64,000 nucleotides of DNA from Pythium myriotylum (taxonomy: Eukaryota > Oomycota > Peronosporomycetes > Pythiales > Pythiaceae), in NCBI GenBank assembly GCA_023091665.1, contig JALJCQ010000001.1, forward strand, positions 3,348,001 to 3,412,000, in the 5' to 3' direction. The position numbers and the translations under genes were made by a program. Positions 39,731-50,514 of this stretch are shown piece after piece. The notes under the pieces were generated by a model that made no database searches, was not told the DNA's origin, and saw only the letters and a list, made by a program, of their open reading frames with translations. Within the stretch, counting starts at the first letter, position 1. Every line of letters begins with the position of its first letter.

Positions 39731-40954
39731 ATGGACGAGCTCTTCGATGCCGCTGCTGCCGGTGACCTTGAAGCCGTCCAGCGTTACATGGCGCGTCCAG
39801 AAGTTGTCGCAAACGTCGTCGCGTGGAATACTGAGCACCGCATGTATCGTCTGTGGAACCAGTTCTCGACCATAAACCAGGACCCATGGTTCTACAGCAG
39901 GGACAGAGACGAAGCCTTGTTGATTTCGTGTGTGGTCCGGAACGGCCATGTCGAGTTGCTGCGGTGGTTTTTTCTCCCTGGGCGCGTTGCTACCATGGAA
40001 GACACGATGCGGTCGCTTCTCCCTCCACTCACCGAAGCGATCGTCAAGTGCCGAGACATCCCAGCAGGATTTGCAATGTTCGAAGTCGTTGCCGAGTCGC
40101 CGTTGTTTAACGAGATCATTGACGACGGGGAGCGCACGAAAGTAATGGCAGAGATGATGAGTATAGCCGCTTCGAAAGGACTCAATGAGTGGCTCCGTCT
40201 TTTGCTCTCGTACGGTGCTGACCCAAATGCTTCATCAGAGCGGCTAGTACCAATCATGACTGCGTATGAGAAAGGCGACGCTGAGACCGTCGACATCTTG
40301 TTGACACATGGCGCAAGCTTGGATCACGAGAATCTACTCATCTACAAAGGGTACGGTCGCTGGGGAGGTTACGTACAGATGCTCGTGGAGCGAGGTGCCA
40401 ACGTCAACGCTCTCTCCTCGTATTACGGCTCTTCACTCCATGACGCGGTTGCCAATTGCCACGAGGACAAGATGATGCTCCTCTTTCGACATTTCGTCGA
40501 CGTTGATTTGCGCGATTCCAGCGGTCGAACACCACTTATGGCGGTGAGAAATTCGAAAGACACCGTCATGAAGGTGAGGTATGACAATTTGCACGTCGCT
40601 AGCCTATTGCTTGATCATGGAGCGAGCATTAATGCCGTCGATTCGAGCGGGCGCGGCGTTTTGCATGCCGCGATTGAGAAGTGGGATATTGAACTTGCGC
40701 AATTCTTTCTTGATCACGGAGCCGACCCCAACTGCCAAGACGTCAATGGTAGAACGCCTCTCATCGACTTGTTGAATCGAACTCGCGGCGACGCACGCAA
40801 ACACGTGGCCGAGTTCATCGATAGAATGTTGGAGGCTGGTGCGGATCCGTATCTGTCTGATAAAGAGGGCATCTCACCAGTGCAACTACTCGAACGAAAC
40901 AAAACTGGGCAAAAATTCATGAAAGCGAGGACTGAGTTCTTCGTCTCGCAGTGA
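39731..40954 (+). CDS. Intact ankyrin-family protein
   Basis: A 407-residue single-exon gene starting MDELFDAAAAGDLEAVQRYM at 39731. The N-terminal module has RPEVVANVVAWNTEHRMYRL, NGHVELLRWFFLPGRV, FAMFEVVAESPLFNEIIDDGER. Ankyrin repeats follow: LRLLLSYGADPNASS, ILLTHGASLDHENLL, VERGANVNALSSYYGSSLHD, FVDVDLRDSSGRTPLM, LDHGASINAVDSSGRGVLHA, LDHGADPNCQDVNGRTPLID. The conserved C-terminal block is MLEAGADPYLSDKEGISPVQ then LLERNKTGQKFMKAR. It is the undamaged relative of the frameshifted inverted copy at 27.0-28.2 kb; their last 80 codons are nearly identical. There is no secretion signal. The role is presumably protein binding. The (TAAACCC)3 tract lies 130 bp upstream. Confidence 0.8.
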   Translation: MDELFDAAAAGDLEAVQRYMARPEVVANVVAWNTEHRMYRLWNQFSTINQDPWFYSRDRDEALLISCVVRNGHVELLRWFFLPGRVATMEDTMRSLLPPLTEAIVKCRDIPAGFAMFEVVAESPLFNEIIDDGERTKVMAEMMSIAASKGLNEWLRLLLSYGADPNASSERLVPIMTAYEKGDAETVDILLTHGASLDHENLLIYKGYGRWGGYVQMLVERGANVNALSSYYGSSLHDAVANCHEDKMMLLFRHFVDVDLRDSSGRTPLMAVRNSKDTVMKVRYDNLHVASLLLDHGASINAVDSSGRGVLHAAIEKWDIELAQFFLDHGADPNCQDVNGRTPLIDLLNRTRGDARKHVAEFIDRMLEAGADPYLSDKEGISPVQLLERNKTGQKFMKARTEFFVSQ

Positions 40955-41227
40955 TAGCGCAAGGCTTGAGCAAAATACTGCACAGTAAACGACTCGTTCA
41001 TCGCATATACGTGATGGAATGCTCTCACTCCGAAGTGCGTCGTGAATTGTCAGCACATCTTCGAACATGTAATCTCCCTCAACAAAACTCAATCCCGATC
41101 TCTTAGTCGAGTTTCACGACGGCCTGCCTTCGACTACATAGCTTTTGCTATTCGAAGTGAAACGCCAGAAAAAGATCCGGAAGCATTTGCTTGCTAAGAA
41201 GTGTTAAAACAAAGTGCAGATGACATT

Positions 41228-42285
41228 CTACTCAAAGCCATCCAGCATGACCTTTACATCGCTCATGTACAGACCACATAGTTGGCGCGAACATTTCGCC
41301 GCCGTGATAGTGTCAATCAGATTCTGGGTCAGCTGGTCGGGACACTGGCATGGCACACAGTGAGAGGCCTTTTCGTAGAAGATCAGTCGTGCGTTCTTCT
41401 CGCCAATAGCTCTCCATGTTTTGATCGACTCCACACCGGGAATAAGCGTGTCTTCCGAGCAGCCAACGACGAGGATCGGTACACCAGCCGTACTGAGAGA
41501 TGCGAGGCGCTCGTCCGAGACAAAGTGCGTGCGCATCGCCATCATCTGGCCAATAAATCCTCTAGCGTTTGTGGTTTCAAGGCGTCGACCCAGCCCTTGT
41601 GGAGGCGGCGAACGACATCTACCTTGGTCTCATTCGGCGAGTTGGGCACGGGCTTGACGAGGAATTCCTTCGAGTAGTAGCCGTCGATGGTACGTTCGAC
41701 GAGCGCGTTCTTGTCGGGCGATGTAAGCGCCTTCCAGATGTAGCTGTTGGCGTGCGAGTCATCGAATTGTCCGCGCGTGGTCACGAGCGCCGACAACGAG
41801 CGCAGTCGATGCTTGGCCTGCGTCGCGAGCTCAAGGGAGATCATGCCGCCCATGCTGATACCGACAACGTGGGCTTTTTCCCACCCAAGAAAGTCCATCA
41901 ACGCAAGGGCATCCTTGGCCATGATGCTCGTGCTGTTGTATCCCCAGCCCGACCAACTGCCGCCCGAGCCGCGGTTATCAAACGTCACGATGCGAAGGTT
42001 CTTACGGACGCCTGCGCTCGGCCACTTGTCCAGAAGCAAGTCGACCATGACGGCCCAGTGTTCTTTTTCGCCCATGAAACCCATGATCAGCAGTACGCGT
42101 TCTTCATCTCCATCTTCGGCACCGTCGACCTGAGCCGTGTGGACTGCGTACTCGAGAGAGACACCAGTGGAGACATCATCCTTGAACGTGTTGTCCTTGG
42201 TGAAGTGCTTGGGGCGAGAGAAGAGTGCGTCCAACTCGCGCTGGGTCGAGAGGTCGAGTGGGATCGAATGGACTGGTTCACTCAT
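41228..42285 (-). CDS. Alpha/beta hydrolase, frameshifted near the middle of the cap region
   Basis: ATG 42285 (MSEPVHSIPLDLSTQRELDA) starts a frame running to 41542, and the fold continues in another frame from 41545 to 41228. The first half has the oxyanion strand LLIMGFMGEKEHW, VTFDNRGSGGS, and the nucleophile elbow HVVGISMGGMISLELA with Ser at about residue 146. The second half has PILVVGCSEDTLIPG (acid) and FYEKASHCVPCQCP (His), so the triad is complete across both frames. The shift falls at TTATTGGCCAGATGATGG, where one missing base would give LLGQMMAMRTHF. Family members hydrolyse esters, lactones or similar bonds; the substrate is unknown. It is either a recent pseudogene or a single-base sequence error. 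Confidence 0.75.
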
Positions 42286-44338
42286 GGAAGGACGGATCAC
42301 GAAGACGGAGACTGTCGGAATGAGATCGACGAAGTGGTCTCTGTGGATACGCGATGCCAAGGTCGTGATGAGTGTTCTAGACTCGTCACCCAGGCCCATA
42401 CGGTGTACAACTCACGGTCACTTTGCATTCGAAAAAACAGAAGCGATTTCGAATGTGGTTGATTACGAAGAAGAATCCCACAGACAAAGCCGCCGAATCG
42501 TCATCTCCCATTCGAACTTCAAAGCGAAAATGTCGAGTCAACAGAAGACTGCCGGCGGTTTCTTCTAATTCCAGTCGCACATGGACTGGGGAAACTGCTT
42601 CGCGTCTCTCTGGAGCTTTGTGGTCGTCAATCCAGGTATGATTAGTACACTGTACCGGAAGCCTATCCAAAGCTGTGTGCACTCGGGAGATTCGTTCACT
42701 CAGTGTGCACCAACTTGCTGCACAATCACTGTTCGAATCTCCCATGGGGAGACAGCTTTGCAGACGTTGTTGCGCCAGAATAATAAGAGGGAACATGCGG
42801 GAACTTCGTTTGAGTGAGTTCTCACCTGCCCATGAGTTAATCAGCAATCAACACCCAATTCTCACGACGCCGTTGCTTTCAGTGAAAGCAACCGTTGGGT
42901 GAAAGCCTTTCACCCAATGACATCGGATGACATCGGATGGAGATTCGCAGAGAACCAATCGACGCCTCTCCATCATTGCAATCCCTACCCCGATGAAGTT
43001 GAAGTGCGGGGAGTGCTGTTGCGCGTCAAGTTTGCTTTGTATTAGGCGGAAAGTGCGATTCCCAGGATCGCTCTTGCTGCCTTCAGAGATTGTGGGATTT
43101 CTAACAGAAAGACTGGAAAGGCGATGGGTTTTGGGCGAGCGAGTGCAAGAACGTGGACTTTTTGACAATCGGGACATCGATTTCACAAACGTTGGGCGAA
43201 GAACTTCTCTCGTTTTTCGAAATTGGGGCGTGAAAGCTCAGTCCTGTGACCTTGCTCTTTCGAGTACAACGTCTCGTCCACTCTACTCAAGTCAACCAGA
43301 TCCGAAATTCTCTTACTAGTATTTGAGATCGAACGCACCTTCTACGCGCTACGACTTTCACCGTCCACGCCCGGGATTTCATACAGAAAATATTTGGAGA
43401 TTCGACTACTCCGGAGTATATGCTGAACCTCGCCTGTTCGTATTCCTTCAGTGAATTGAAAATATATATCGAACAATCAAAAAGTTCCAGGCAGGTTTGG
43501 TCTGACGGTGTGAAAAAGTCTCTACTGACGGAGATTGATTGTCATCAGAAACGAGGCTCTAAACACCTGGGTGTCCAATGTTCGTCTTACTTACGCGAGT
43601 GCCCAGCCGTCGTCATGATAGTCTTGAAGATGACTAGGCACTCGCGATACAAAGTAGAATAGGCCGATATCTTGGCAAGATACGGGCCTATGCCACTCCT
43701 AGCTACGCGTCTCCGGTGTGAGAGATGGTGCCTGCTACCACAGAGCTGCAGATGAACTTCATGGATTATGATAATAGCATGCAGTCGCAGGAACACCAGG
43801 AACATATGACGTGAAGCTGATGACGCTCGATGACATCATCTACACGCATGCGATTCGACCGCACAAAGCCCGACGAGCTGTTCTTCTTTGTGAAACGAAA
43901 ACATCGTAGTTATCGCCATGACGGAGCGATTAGGCTGTCGGACACTATTGGTAATTAAAATTAAAAAATATGAAAATCTTCGTAGGTGCCGGTGCTGGTG
44001 CGGATCTAAGACACCAGCAGTTGGAACTCCACAAGGTCTCACTCAGCATTGGCGTCCTCACACGAGCCCCCAGCATCAAGATCTTGACTGTGACGTTCGA
44101 AGTCCCTTAATCCAATACACCAGTACTGTTAAGAACTGTGTTGTGCAGCACCGATTTTCAACCCACTGAATCACGATAATTGTCTACTCGATGATGCGTG
44201 TCAACGGATCCGAGAATGATGGTACAATCATCCGGAATGGTGGTTCTGTCTCCTCCTCCTGAGCTCCTCACGAGCCTCCTCGATCTTCCTCGGCCACTCG
44301 CGCTTTCTCCTCCGTCCGAGCACTCGCGAAGGCCCTCG
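42286..44338. other. Gene-poor spacer with two adjacent short palindromes
   Basis: About 2 kb without a supportable gene. Two palindromes lie side by side. One is 42872-42892 (arms GTTGCTTTCA, one-base centre) and the other is 42895-42917 (arms TTGGGTGAAAG, one-base centre). They are followed by a direct repeat of GACATCGGAT (about 42919-42938). A stretch near 43851-43950 reads DELFFFVKRKHRSYRHDGAI in one frame. This faintly recalls the N-terminus of elongin B-like proteins, but no complete gene could be built. Confidence 0.45.
42872..42917. repeat. Two adjacent near-zero-gap palindromes
   Basis: Arms of 10 bp (42872-42881 with 42883-42892) and 11 bp (42895-42905 with 42907-42917) each flank a single central base. 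They are separated from each other by 2 bp. Confidence 0.9.
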
Positions 44339-46160
44339 ATGCTGTTTCTCCGCGTGCTCGCGCTGCTTGCGGTGCTCTGCGGCCCGCTGGTCGCGCAGAG
44401 CCGCCTCGTGGCGCCGACCGACCTCATTCTCCAGGCCTGGCGATTCCGCTCGAAGGACTCGCTCGCGACCAAGATCGACGGCTATTTCCACGGCAGCGGC
44501 TTCCCGAGAGCCGGTCGGTCGTTGCAAAAGAAAATCCGCGAGGCCGAGCAGTTTTTCGCTCGCGAGATCCCCAAGAGCGGCATCGTCGGCACGGGCGTCG
44601 CGATCGTCTACAACGACGAGGTCGTGCTGGCGAAAGGATACGGCGTTCGCACAGTACGTTGGGTTCATATAAGATTGTTGTCACGAAGACTTATGAGGGT
44701 GTGTATTGTCATAGGTGAATGACTCGGGCTCGCAAGTGTCGGCGGACGCTATGTTCCAGATTGGATCCGTGACTAAGACAATGATTGCTGTGGCGATTGG
44801 GATTTTGGTTGAAGAGAAGAAAGTGGCATGGAAAGACTCGGTGAAGAAACACTTGCCCTGGCTCACACTCTACGACAAGTACGCCGAGCAATATGTCAAC
44901 ATTGGCGACTTGCTCTCGATGAACTCGGGTTTCGGTGGCTTGCCTGACCTTGCTAACTTCTTGGGCAAGTTCCCGACGGAGAGAGAGTATATCGAGGCCC
45001 TCAAGGATTGTGAACCGCAATACTCTCTGCGTGAGACACCCGAGTACGCCAACGTGAATTTCGTAATTTTGGGCCAGCTCATCGAGAGTGTGACTGGAAC
45101 TCCCTGGCACCAGTTTCTCCACGAACGTATGTGGAAGCCACTCGGAATGGATCACACGTTTGCATCGGCGGCTGAAGTACCGGAGGATCTTCGCAAACAG
45201 GCACTCAATGACGGTCATTTCGCTTGTCAAGGCGATACGATCGGGCCGTACGATCTTGTGACAGCGATAGAGATGCAGCTCTCGCCTGGTCGCGTCGGTG
45301 GGTACGATGCAGCAGGCTCGGTCGTTTCCAGCGCCGCCGATATGGCTACATTTCTTCGCCTGATCCTCAACAAAGGCCGTGTGGGTAATGTCACGCTGCT
45401 GCATTCACCATCGACTATAACAGAGATGGTCACAGGCAAAGTTCTGGCATCCGGTGAAGTGATGGAGTTCTTCAGTCGCATGGGTTTGCATTACGAGCCA
45501 GAGGGGGCCACGGTCACGGCGGGATACGGTATTGACATCATTGGTCCAGTTCTGTGGGGCCAAGCTTACTTCGATAAGAGTGGCGACGTTGCGGCCCATC
45601 AAACTCGGACCGGATTTGCTCCTCACCAAAACCTTGCTGTCATCTTCATGGGAAACACACAGGTCCCCGACGCCCATGCGTCGTACTACCTGGATCACTA
45701 CCGCAGCTACGTGCTCGGGATCTTTCTCGACGTACCCAAGAACCTATTAGATTATGAGTTCAAGAAGTGGCGTGCCGCCGACCAGCTCGTGCCTCCAGTT
45801 CCTGGAGCCCCCGGTTGCGGAATTCGGTTTTGGAAGAATCCACCCCAGCAACCACTCAGCAAGGACGAACAAGATTCGCTGGTTGGAACGTATGTCTCGA
45901 CGACTTCGGGGAAGTTCTTCCCGCCCGCCGTTGTGACTCGTGATTCGAATGGCGATCTTCGCATTCAAGTGGCGAAATATGAAAGCCCACTCTTGTGTAT
46001 CGGACCACTGAGTGCCTCGGATCCGACCAAAGTGTTCCTCGCGGCCGACTCACCCATGCCACTTGCGTTTTTGGGCATGCGCACCGATGACAGCACGTTC
46101 GCATTGGCCATCGGAACCGAATACCGCAAGCAGCGAGATGGTGAGAAGAAAAACAATTGA
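44339..46160 (+). CDS. Secreted serine beta-lactamase-like (S12 / LACTB-type) protein
   Basis: Two exons, 44339-44653 and 44715-46160, flank a 61-nt phase-0 intron and encode 586 residues. The start at 44339 gives a clear signal peptide (MLFLRVLALLAVLCGPLVAQ). The serine beta-lactamase/PBP fold is shown by GSVTK (SxxK, Ser about 123) at the start of a hydrophobic helix, the tyrosine motif PEYANVNFVILGQLIE (YAN, about 216) and HQTRTGF at about 400 in place of the KTG/HTG box. A C-terminal domain of about 130 residues has FYVS-type beta strands (SLVGTYVSTTSGKFF). In eukaryotes such proteins are hydrolases or peptidases of unclear substrate, not necessarily antibiotic resistance enzymes. An in-frame upstream ATG (44219) would bury the signal peptide and is less likely. 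Confidence 0.82.
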
Positions 46161-46374
46161 AGAAGAACTCCCTTGTCGTTGGATACTACCAGCGTTTTGA
46201 CGATATGGAGCTTCTAAGCACACTATTATTTGATGTGAAATCATTTGGTTCCTTTGTTGCAAACTTCGCTTCATGCACTCTATCAGATCTTTAAAAAAAT
46301 ACACACTTGGCTTACTTCTTGAACTCACACCCAGACAACAGAATCACCAGAGTTGCCTCAGTTTTCTAGGGGCT

Positions 46375-47484
46375 TTAATGCACGGCTCGAGATCCCCTCG
46401 CGAGATCTTGTACAAATGCGTCTTTGTTATCACGAGGGATGGGACCTTGTATGGAATGCGAGCACTCATGCAAAGAAGACTCGTCCAAAAGATCGCTGCC
46501 TGTGACAAGTCCAGCCAGCTTGGTCCAACCACGGCGGACAGCATTACCAATGATCCGTCGCCCCGAAGCGTCGAGTACGTCGGCATCAGCTCCGTGTTCC
46601 AGCAAGATTTGCGCCATCTCCACGGCCTTGTTCTCGTGGCGGTTCTCCAGCGCGAGTGTCAGAGCTGTTCGGCCATTCTCATCACGCTTGTCCAGATCAG
46701 GGCAACCGGCAGAAAGCAGAATCTTGATAGTCTCGCTCCCACCGAAACGAACAGCATAGTGTAGCAAGGATCGATTGTGGATGATCTCCTCGTTCGCATC
46801 AGCTCCGAGCTCGAGCAGCGTCGCAAAGACCTTGTCGTTGCACCCATCAGCGTACGGCTTGAGAATTCTCTCGTCCAGCACCCACGCGCCATGGTCGAGC
46901 AGTAATCTCATCGTCACTAAATCCCCTCCGCAGTCGAGCGCGCTGATCGGCATCCGACCATTATGTCGGTGGTTCGGATCGGCGCCGTACGCGAGCAGCA
47001 GGTCGACCCAGTCGTTGTCGCCTCTCGACGCCGCCATATGCAGAGCACTCCCGAGCACATCTCTCCGCTCGGCATCTTCCATCGCGTCGACAAAGATCCG
47101 CGAGTCGACCAAGATCTCGAAGAGCTCGAGCCCGTCGACAAAGCTCCTCGAGAGCACCGTGTGGACCATGCCGACGGTCACGCAGCGCAGCGTGTTGCCG
47201 CAGATCGCGACGCCGTCGCCCGAGAAGAGCCAGCGCAGCACGGCGGGCTGGCCGTCGCCCGCGAGACACTTTTCGAAGATCGTGTTGGTGCCGGCGTCGC
47301 CGACGAACCACGCCGGCTCGGTCGGGAAGACGCGGATCCGCTCGTCGCGCAGCCGCGCGCCGTGGAGCTCGTTCCAGAGATCGACGTTGGCGCGCGCCGG
47401 CGCGCTCGCGAGCTGCTGCGCGAGCGCCGGGACGTCGCCGCGCGCCGCGGCCGCCACGAGCGCGTCGTGCCAGGCGTCGAACAT
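46375..47484 (-). CDS. Ankyrin-family protein
   Basis: A 369-residue single-exon gene, ATG 47484 (MFDAWHDALVAAAARGDVPA). The N-terminal module is clear but divergent: ANVDLWNELHGARLRDER, PAWFVGDAGTNTIFEK, PAVLRWLFSGDGVAICGNTL, LELFEILVDSRIFVDAMEDAER. Ankyrin repeats are VDLLLAYGADPNHRH, LLDHGAWVLDERIL, LLELGADANEEIIHNRSLLH, KRDENGRTALTLAL, LLEHGADADVLDASG. The C-terminal 60 residues lack the family's GxxF block. GC content at the 5' end is much higher than in the island copies, which suggests an older, stable member. It converges on the beta-lactamase-like gene, 214 bp apart. Confidence 0.8.
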   Translation of the reverse strand: MFDAWHDALVAAAARGDVPALAQQLASAPARANVDLWNELHGARLRDERIRVFPTEPAWFVGDAGTNTIFEKCLAGDGQPAVLRWLFSGDGVAICGNTLRCVTVGMVHTVLSRSFVDGLELFEILVDSRIFVDAMEDAERRDVLGSALHMAASRGDNDWVDLLLAYGADPNHRHNGRMPISALDCGGDLVTMRLLLDHGAWVLDERILKPYADGCNDKVFATLLELGADANEEIIHNRSLLHYAVRFGGSETIKILLSAGCPDLDKRDENGRTALTLALENRHENKAVEMAQILLEHGADADVLDASGRRIIGNAVRRGWTKLAGLVTGSDLLDESSLHECSHSIQGPIPRDNKDAFVQDLARGSRAVH

Positions 47485-50400
47485 GTCGTCGATCGAGGTG
47501 AGGGGCTTGGCCGAGTGTCTGAATACTCAGATAGGAAGGAGGCTGACTATGATGCCTCGTGAAGAGCTACCAAGCGTAATCGGCAATAATAATGTATGCA
47601 GAATCAGAGGTCGAAGTGGATTCGTCAGTATGTATGAGATTTCATTTGCGCGTCGTCGCGTGATGAAAGACTTGGAGAGGTCGAATGGAGTGGGGGATGA
47701 AGGGTGCAAGGGAGGGTCGTTTGGTGCTTGGAAGCACGAGCAGTCGGGCGAGCTACCGACGAGCGAGCTTGGTGGGACCTGAGGCAAGGTTATTCACACG
47801 ATCACCGCTCTGGTGGGGATCTGGAGGCCAGTGTGTCAGCCCACAGACTACGAGGCGCTGATCAAATCAGGCCCGCTCGATGCGAGGCTCGGAGTCGAGA
47901 CTGTCAGCAAAGCCTTGAAGGGGCCCAACGGCGAAGGCCACGTGAAAGATGGAAGGCTACTGCAGTCTGTTCATACTGAAGAGCGTGGCCTCGAAGGGTG
48001 TCACGCTCAACATTGAAACAAGACTTCTCGTAGCCGGCGGTCTGCGCCTAAATAATCCACCCCTGCTGGTTTGAACTTGTCTCGGTTCCTCAGGTTGCCA
48101 GAAACAAGGACCATGGAGCCCAAGCGAGATTGTTTGAGTTCCCTCGCTTGGATCGAAGCGAATCGACGGCCTTCTCGATCCTGTTCTAGCTGCTCCGCAG
48201 CATCGAAGAATATTCTCCCATTGGAGCACTGCCTCACCCACCGACAGAACGTGCACTGCGTCTGCGCGGAGCGGTTTCTGCTCGATCCCACTAAAAGACA
48301 GTGAGTCTTGCCGACGAGGCGATGCTTCTGATTCCCCGAAGACAATTCCAAAATGGACCGTTTCCTCATGCTCAACAAAGCTCGTCAGGGAGCAATCGAT
48401 GTACTGACCGTGCACTCGAGGGCGTGGTGAGGCGGGTGTTTGAGCATGCGAGCAAATCGCAAACTGATCTGATCTAGTCTGTCGAAGTTGTTTGTGGGCC
48501 TTGGTCACCCAGATCGTTCCTCGCTCCTGACCGCATCCGGAAACCGCAACATCCTCGAGGGCTGTTCTGCTCAGCGACGTGCTGCCAGACCCATCTGTCA
48601 GAGAGGATGGGGATCTTCACTCAGTGACATCATCAACTCCACCTAGCCACGTTTCTCTTGGCCGTCATTGCATAGTCCATTGCTACAAACGTTCACACAG
48701 ATGTAACCTAATAGGCTCCAGCTTTCATCATCATCTCAAGCCGAAGCAGAATCTAACCCACCACTCCACTTCCTGGCCGGGCTCCACTAACTGCCACTTG
48801 CCCCTACACACATATCCCTTGCTGTCTTTGATTACCGGAAATCTTTATCCTATCCGATTCATGGATACCAGTTGGCGCCGAATGGATCCTTTCTCCAGCG
48901 AGTTGACTGTCCATCGGTACCCAGTCGATACTGTGGCGTGCATGTTCCAAAACTTTGTAACGTTTTGGAGACAGTATGCAGATGGCGGCGTGTAAAGAGT
49001 GATGGAGACAACCTGTCAGAATCTGGCAAAAAATCCCCAGCACTCTTCAATGATCTGCTCGGATTCGTTCTTGATGAAGGATGAATCCCCAAGATGGCTC
49101 ATTCGTCCATAACGCACGATTGAGAGCATCGACGAGCTCGTTCGTAGCTCAGTAAAGCCTGGGATCACCACCCACGGGCAGCTAATCGGATGGCAGATGC
49201 GGCAGCAAATCTAGCCATGGACAGTAAGGCCAGCAGTCAGGTGCACCACCCGACTGATCATGTGCAGCACCAACTCATCGCGGCTCTCCTTCCTGGGGAC
49301 ATCGCGCACTGGAGAGAGGGTCATCCTCAGTAATATGGCCTAGCGCCGGCTATAGGTTTCTAGATCAGTAAACCAATAGACCTCAATTGAATTCGAATTC
49401 GTTCGTAGCTCAGTTGCAGATTTGTGATTTACACGCCTGCGTCTGGTGGACAACATGTTGGAAGATGTTCAGCTTGAGAAAGTGCAACTTAGGCCGGTTC
49501 CCAGCCAATTTGGGAAACCCGTTGGCACGGAATGGGTCCAGTGGATTGACTGTCCATCGGAACCCAGTGGATATCGCGGCTCGCATTGTTCGATTGGCCT
49601 CTTCACACCCAACGGCGGTCCGTAACTTTGTGATCGTTCTGCACACACCCTGCGGACGGCAGCCTCTGAAGAGTGTCGGAGACAATCTGTCAGAAAGTCA
49701 CTCTGTTTGATGCCATAGTCAGTTGTCAGGGTTCAGGATCGCGCGTCGCTCGTAGTTCACCCATGGGCAGATCGAGTGGCCGTCAGTAGCAACACTAATT
49801 CCAATGGGCAACGTTTTCCTCAGTCGGTGCCCTCATTCGGTCCGTAACTTTGGGTGAGCGTTCTGGGGACAGTATGCGGACAGTCGCCTTTAAAGAGTGT
49901 TGGAGACAATCTGTCAGAATCTACCTATCCGTCTTTAGCACATTTTTATGACTTTACACATGGGAGAATCCTCCAAACGACTCACCCATCCCTTTTTCTA
50001 TCCGCGTGTGAGAACATCCGCGAACTCGTTCGCAGCTCAATTGCAGATCTGCAATTCACACGCCTGCGTCTGGGGGACAACAGATTGGAAGAAGTTCAGC
50101 TGAAAAGAGGGCAACGGAGGGTGCAAACAAGTTTGTGGACAGTTCATTGAGCCTGGTGTGAAGACAGCTTGGTTCCAAGTGACCAGCTGGCACTTGTTTT
50201 CGCCCCAAAGATGGGAAAGCCCAGGAGCACAATCGTAACAGTTGCCGCGATTTATCCACGTGTGTGCGGTGAAGTTGCAGATCTTGCGGCAAACCCGTGG
50301 TTGGAATACTAGTATACCGACTAATAGTGTACTCAGTAACATGCAGTTCCAGCGAGTCCATCGCAGTTATGCCAATTAGTGGAAGAGAGTCTACGATAGC

Positions 50401-50514
50401 TTCTGCAAGCTCGTTCAGGTTGTCAGGCTGCGACGGTCTCCGCACCACTCAACTCCATCCGTCTCTCATTCTTCAATTTCCCCTCCTCCACTGAAGACAA
50501 CTCAAGCGACCAAG
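47485..50514. other. 3-kb gene-poor region with decayed repeated modules
   Basis: I find no intact gene. The 3' half (48.86-50.1 kb) holds several diverged copies of a module of roughly 0.5 kb. Open frames are short and differ between copies. The last 150 bp belong to the leader of the secreted protein at 50515. Confidence 0.5.
48860..50105. repeat. Diverged tandem module, at least four partial copies
   Basis: Part 1 (GAGCTCGTTCGTAGCTCAGT and following, ending near TTGGAAGATGTTCAGCTT) occurs near 49130 (start only), 49400-49475 and 50023-50103. Part 2 (TTGACTGTCCATCGG...CCCAGT) occurs near 48902 and 49536. Part 3 (GAGTGTTGGAGACAATCTGT and variants) occurs near 48998, 49673 and 49897. The parts keep the same order. 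One frame of the last copy reads LVRSSIADLQFTRLRLGDNR, which could be an LRR remnant, but stops are frequent. Confidence 0.6.
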
